Shown in pieces: positions 5,508-8,040 of a stretch of 8,040 nt of DNA; position 1 is the stretch's first letter, and each line of letters opens with the position of its first letter. Source of the stretch: Streptosporangiaceae bacterium (GTDB lineage: Bacteria; Actinomycetota; Actinomycetes; Streptosporangiales; Streptosporangiaceae); assembly GCA_030040415.1 (NCBI GenBank), contig JASHTT010000464.1, positions 1 through 8,040 of the forward strand. Direction: 5' to 3'. The position numbers and the translations under genes were made by a program. The notes under the pieces are model-generated. The model did no database searches. It was not told the DNA's origin and saw nothing but the letters and a program-made list of their open reading frames with translations.

Positions 5508-6872
5508 CTAGCTGATCCGGGTATCCGTGCCGCGCGGGCCGAGCATGACGCCACCCGCGGGTACATCGGGATCCCAGTCGAACACCACCGAGTTGTCCTC
5601 GTCGCCGATCAGGACTTCCGCTCCGGCGGCCGCGCCAGCTTCTGCCAGCGCCTGCTCGATGCCCAGCTTCGCCAGCCGGTCCGCCAGGTAGCCGACGGCC
5701 TCGTCGTTACTGAAGTCGGTCTGCATGATCCACCGCCGCGGCTTGTCGCCGACAATCCGGAAGCTATTCTCCCCGGTGCCGACCACCTCGAAGTCGGGCC
5801 CTGCCACGGGCGCGGGCCGCAGGACGATCCTGGTCGGCTCCACCGGCGGAGCGGCCGCACGAGCCGCCGCGATCACCGAGGCCATGCCGAAGGTCAGCTC
5901 GCGCAGGCCCTCGGTCGAAGCGGCGGAAACCTCGTAAACGGGCAGGCCCCTGGCCGCGAGCTCGGGTGCGACCAGGTCGGCGAGTTCCCGCGCGTCCGGC
6001 ACGTCGATCTTGTTCAGCGCCACTAGCCTCGGCCGGTCGGCCATATCAGCGCCGGTCAGCTCCGCATACGCGGCAAGCTCGGCTTCCACCGCGTCCAGAT
6101 CGCTGATCGGATCCCGGCCGGGATCCTGTACCGCGCAGTCGAGCACGTGCACCAGTACCTTGCATCGCTCCACGTGCCGCAAGAAGTCAAGGCCCAGGCC
6201 CTTGCCGCTGCTCGCGCCGGGGATGAGCCCGGGCACGTCGGCGACCACGAATTGCACCTGACCGGCCTCGACGACACCGAGGTTGGGCGTCAGCGTGGTG
6301 AACGGATAGTTCGCGATCTTGGGCCGGGCCGCCGACATCGCGGCTATCAGCGAGGACTTCCCAGCGTTCGGGAAGCCGACGAGCCCGGCGTCGGCGACGG
6401 TCTTCAGCTCCAGGACCAGCACGAGCTCCTGGCCGGGCTCGCCGCGCAAGGCGAAGCCTGGCGCCTTGCGCCGCACCGAGGCCAGGGCAGCGTTCCCGAG
6501 GCCGCCCTTGCCACCCTCGGCGGCGACATACCTGGTTCCGGCGCCAGTGAGGTCGGCGAGCTGCTCGCCGTCCGCGGTCTTCACGACGGTGCCGTCCGGC
6601 ACCTTGAGCAGGAGATCGGCCCCGTCCGCGCCGTTGCGGTTTGAGCCCGATCCCTGCTTGCCGTCTCCGGCCTTGCGCATCGGCCTGCGGTGGAAGTCAA
6701 GCAGTGTGGCGGTGCCCGGGTCGACCTCGATGATCACGTCACCACCCCGGCCGCCATTGCCGCCGTTCGGCCCGCCGAGCGGCTTGAACTTCTCCCGGTG
6801 CACAGATGCGCAGCCATGCCCGCCGTGACCGGCGCGCACCCGCACCTCGGCTCGATCGGCAAATTCCGCCAC
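5508..6872 (-). CDS. obg: Obg/CgtA GTPase
   Basis: This 454-residue essential GTPase of the Obg family acts in late 50S assembly and growth control. The N-terminal glycine-rich Obg fold (about 2-158) includes GGPNGGNGGRGGDV (33-46). The G domain shows G1 GFPNAGKSS (166-174), the switch region NYPFTTL (188-194), G3 DVPG (212-215), G4 NKID (287-290) and G5 SAAS (316-319). The C-terminal OCT domain (about 360-437) contains FRIVGDKPRRWIMQTDF, a region typical of Gram-positive Obg. The start is GTG at 6872, preceded by GAGGGGAG (6877-6884). It lies 117 bp downstream of rpmA, with a strong hairpin between. Downstream, where actinobacteria often carry proB, this window has the candidate small RNA and helD. 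Confidence 0.98.
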   Translation of the reverse strand: MAEFADRAEVRVRAGHGGHGCASVHREKFKPLGGPNGGNGGRGGDVIIEVDPGTATLLDFHRRPMRKAGDGKQGSGSNRNGADGADLLLKVPDGTVVKTADGEQLADLTGAGTRYVAAEGGKGGLGNAALASVRRKAPGFALRGEPGQELVLVLELKTVADAGLVGFPNAGKSSLIAAMSAARPKIANYPFTTLTPNLGVVEAGQVQFVVADVPGLIPGASSGKGLGLDFLRHVERCKVLVHVLDCAVQDPGRDPISDLDAVEAELAAYAELTGADMADRPRLVALNKIDVPDARELADLVAPELAARGLPVYEVSAASTEGLRELTFGMASVIAAARAAAPPVEPTRIVLRPAPVAGPDFEVVGTGENSFRIVGDKPRRWIMQTDFSNDEAVGYLADRLAKLGIEQALAEAGAAAGAEVLIGDEDNSVVFDWDPDVPAGGVMLGPRGTDTRIS

Positions 6873-6916
6873 GGCTCTCCCCTCAGCTTGTGCGGCAGGT
6901 CCGTGTCAGTAATGGC

Positions 6917-6947
6917 CGGAGGGCGGGCCTCGCCGGCCCGCCCTCCG
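6917..6947. terminator. 13-bp GC hairpin between rpmA and obg (terminator or attenuator)
   Basis: Arms 6917-6929 and 6935-6947 are perfectly complementary around a 5-nt loop (6930-6934). On the transcribed minus strand the hairpin starts 42 nt after the rpmA stop and ends 44 nt before the obg GTG. It has no U-tract. It could lower transcription into obg relative to the ribosomal proteins, or stabilise the 3' end of a processed rplU-rpmA message. No clear obg promoter is visible in the remaining leader. Confidence 0.65.
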
Positions 6948-6989
6948 CAAGTCTGCAGTTCTCCCGGCCGACCGGGCCAGCCGACACCT

Positions 6990-7268
6990 CTAGCTGGCCG
7001 CCTTCGCGGCCCCGGCCTCCGCCGGCTGCACGCTCACCGCGCGCCGGCCACGCCGCGTGCCGAACTCCACATGACCGCTCACCAGCGCGAACAGTGTGTC
7101 GTCTCCGCCGCGACCGACACCGGTACCGGGGTGGAAGTGCGTCCCGTGCTGGCGGACGATGATCTCGCCCGCGTTGACGAACTGGCCGCCGAACCGCTTC
7201 ACGCCGAGTCGCTGGGCATTGGAGTCACGCCCGTTCCGGCTGGACGACGCGCCCTTCTTGTGTGCCAT
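6990..7268 (-). CDS. rpmA: 50S ribosomal protein L27
   Basis: This 92-residue ribosomal protein bL27 sits with its N-terminal tail near the peptidyl-transferase centre. It opens MAHKKGASSSRNGRDSNAQR and continues with LGVKRFGG, RQHGTHFHPGTGVGRGGDDT and LFALVSGHVEF, the expected family pattern. The start is plain Met-Ala-His-Lys-Lys; there is no cleavable N-terminal extension of the Firmicutes type. The ATG at 7268 is preceded by AAGGG (7274-7278) inside the end of rplU, and one base separates it from the rplU stop, so translation is probably coupled. The C-terminal 19 residues are an Ala/Arg-rich extension, common in high-GC species. Confidence 0.98.
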   Translation of the reverse strand: MAHKKGASSSRNGRDSNAQRLGVKRFGGQFVNAGEIIVRQHGTHFHPGTGVGRGGDDTLFALVSGHVEFGTRRGRRAVSVQPAEAGAAKAAS

Positions 7269-7269
7269 C

Positions 7270-7614
7270 TCAGCCCTTCTTCCTCGCCGCGGCGGCCTTC
7301 GCCTTCGGCGCACCGATGCCGGTCACCCGCACTTGGGTGTACTTCTGCCGGTGACCAAGACGCCGCCGGTAGCCGGTCTTGTTCCGGTAGTGGATCATGT
7401 TGATCTTCGGGCCGCTAGCCGCGCCCACGATCTCCGCGGTGACCTGGTAAGCACCCAGCTCAGCCGGGTCGCTGATCACCTTGCCGTCGTCCACGACAAG
7501 CAAGGTCGGCAGCGTCACGCTGGTCCCGACCTCACCGGACAGCTTGTCGACGGTCAGGACGTCATCGACAGACGCCTTCTCCTGCCTGCCGCCACAGCGC
7601 ACGATCGCGTACAC
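7270..7614 (-). CDS. rplU: 50S ribosomal protein L21
   Basis: This 114-residue ribosomal protein bL21 binds 23S rRNA in the large subunit. It starts with the family's (M)YAIVRCGGRQEKASV and has TLPTLLVVDDGKV in the middle. It ends with KINMIHYRNKTGYRRRLGHRQ and YTQVRVTGI, then a basic Ala/Lys tail. The start is GTG at 7614, the residue just before the conserved YAIV; AGAAGGAG (7625-7632) lies 10 nt upstream. A longer frame back to 7671 adds residues not found in L21. It is the first gene of the rplU-rpmA pair, after a 184-bp gap behind the upstream gene. Confidence 0.98.
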   Translation of the reverse strand: MYAIVRCGGRQEKASVDDVLTVDKLSGEVGTSVTLPTLLVVDDGKVISDPAELGAYQVTAEIVGAASGPKINMIHYRNKTGYRRRLGHRQKYTQVRVTGIGAPKAKAAAARKKG

Positions 7615-7798
7615 CGAGACTTCTCTCCTTCTAGTGCAAGCCCGCCGCGCGAGTCGCGGAGACGTAAGCAAGCGCTGGTTGTCGTTATGCCGGGGACGCG
7701 CTCACCTGACATCGCGCACTAAGGCGATCCGGGCCTGAAAGGGCCGCCAGATCCTGGCACGCGCGCCGACCCTAGAGCTTACCAGACCGCACGGGCGA
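7615..7798 (-). promoter_or_regulatory. rplU leader and promoter region, 184 bp, no gene
   Basis: No convincing coding frame lies here. Near its upstream end the minus strand carries TGG-TAAGCT (-10-like, 7776-7781) and TAGGGT (7769-7774), both TANNNT matches. Neither has a good -35 partner. Transcription from either would give a leader of about 150 nt before the rplU GTG. A weak imperfect hairpin can form around GGCC/GGCC (7733-7746). A ribosomal-protein leader element is possible, but I see no recognisable one. Confidence 0.3.
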
Positions 7799-8040
7799 TC
7801 AGCCGCTCGCGACCTCCGCGGACTCCTCCGCCGGGCTCCCGGGCACTCCATCCGGCCGGGCATCGGCCTTCTCCGCCGCATCCGTGCGCCGCGCCTCCGC
7901 GCCGACCGCGTCCGCACTGCCTGTATCGGCACGGTCCGTACCGGCATTGGCCGTATCAGCACCGGCCGTATCAGCACTGTCGGGGTCACCGCTTGCCCCG
8001 TCGCCGCCGGCTGCCCCGCCGCTGTCAGAATCCGCGCCTT
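7799..8040 (-). CDS. C-terminal Ala/Asp/Gly-rich tail, probably RNase E/G, 5' part outside window
   Basis: A minus-strand frame is open from the window edge to TGA at 7801-7799, giving 79 residues. The visible part is low complexity, rich in Ala, Asp, Gly, Ser and Thr. It includes pentapeptide units SADTA, GADTA, NAGTD, RADTG and SADAV, and ends EESAEVASG. No catalytic motif is visible. The assignment rests on position: in many actinobacteria the gene immediately upstream of rplU-rpmA-obg on the same strand encodes RNase E/G (rne/rng), which often has long disordered acidic or Ala-rich tails. Another protein with a disordered tail cannot be excluded from this fragment. Confidence 0.55.
   Translation of the reverse strand, partial: GADSDSGGAAGGDGASGDPDSADTAGADTANAGTDRADTGSADAVGAEARRTDAAEKADARPDGVPGSPAEESAEVASG
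7889..7978 (-). repeat. 15-bp tandem repeat, about six units, encoding pentapeptides
   Basis: Six successive 15-bp units run in frame from 7978 down to 7889, encoding SADTA, GADTA, NAGTD, RADTG, SADAV and GAEAR. The first two DNA units are almost identical (GCTGATACGGCC core) and the others decay progressively. The period is a multiple of three, so copy-number change would keep the frame. Confidence 0.7.

Noticed and set aside
5412..6026. + strand open frame starting inside the candidate small RNA
   Set aside because: It runs through the terminator T-tract and then antisense to obg, with no ribosome-binding site and no family resemblance.
7702..7989. Minus-strand Arg-rich open frame across the right-hand tail region
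   Set aside because: It overlaps the tail in another frame and is Arg/Pro-rich with no motif. The frame ending at 7799 has regular Ala/Asp pentapeptides and fits the gene order.

Overview
The window is a stretch of GC-rich actinobacterial chromosome. The evidence is the strong G/C third-position bias, the F420/FMN-type PPOX protein, the actinobacterial form of the HelD-like RNA polymerase ATPase, the use of GTG and TTG starts, a candidate leaderless gene, and the rplU-rpmA-obg block preceded by what looks like the tail of an RNase E/G. The sequence alone does not settle the genus.

Layout from left to right. (1) Positions 2-382 (+) hold the 3' part of a PPOX-class split-barrel oxidoreductase. 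It converges, with one base between the stops, on a phenylacetate-CoA ligase family gene (384-1724, -). (2) A 62-bp divergent gap with a palindrome separates that gene from an M48 zinc metallopeptidase (1787-2833, +), which appears to be leaderless. (3) The M48 gene converges on a 786-residue HelD/HelR-like helicase-fold ATPase (3015-5375, -). A perfect 22-bp stem-loop between them is a good bidirectional terminator. (4) Between helD and the next gene lies an AT-rich island (5376-5507). On the + strand it carries TTGACA-N17-TAAACT, a 9-bp hairpin starting at the predicted +1, and a second hairpin followed by T6. I read this as a candidate small RNA of about 70 nt divergent from helD. (5) The ribosome-linked block on the minus strand is rplU (L21), rpmA (L27) and obg/cgtA. 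A 13-bp perfect GC hairpin lies between rpmA and obg. (6) At the right edge (7799-8040, -) is an Ala/Asp/Gly-rich C-terminal tail with a 15-bp tandem repeat, probably the end of the RNase E/G gene usually found upstream of rplU in actinobacteria.

How the parts relate. The right half concerns translation and transcription: two 50S proteins, the ribosome-assembly GTPase Obg, and an ATPase expected to strip stalled RNA polymerase from DNA. The left half (PPOX protein, aryl-CoA ligase, M48 peptidase) shows no shared pathway. The most interesting part is the obg-helD gap. There a putative small RNA, its promoter, a possible shared -10 element and the helD ribosome-binding site are packed into about 100 bp, and the same inverted repeat could instead be a helD operator. 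No tRNA, rRNA, CRISPR array, insertion sequence or phage gene was seen.
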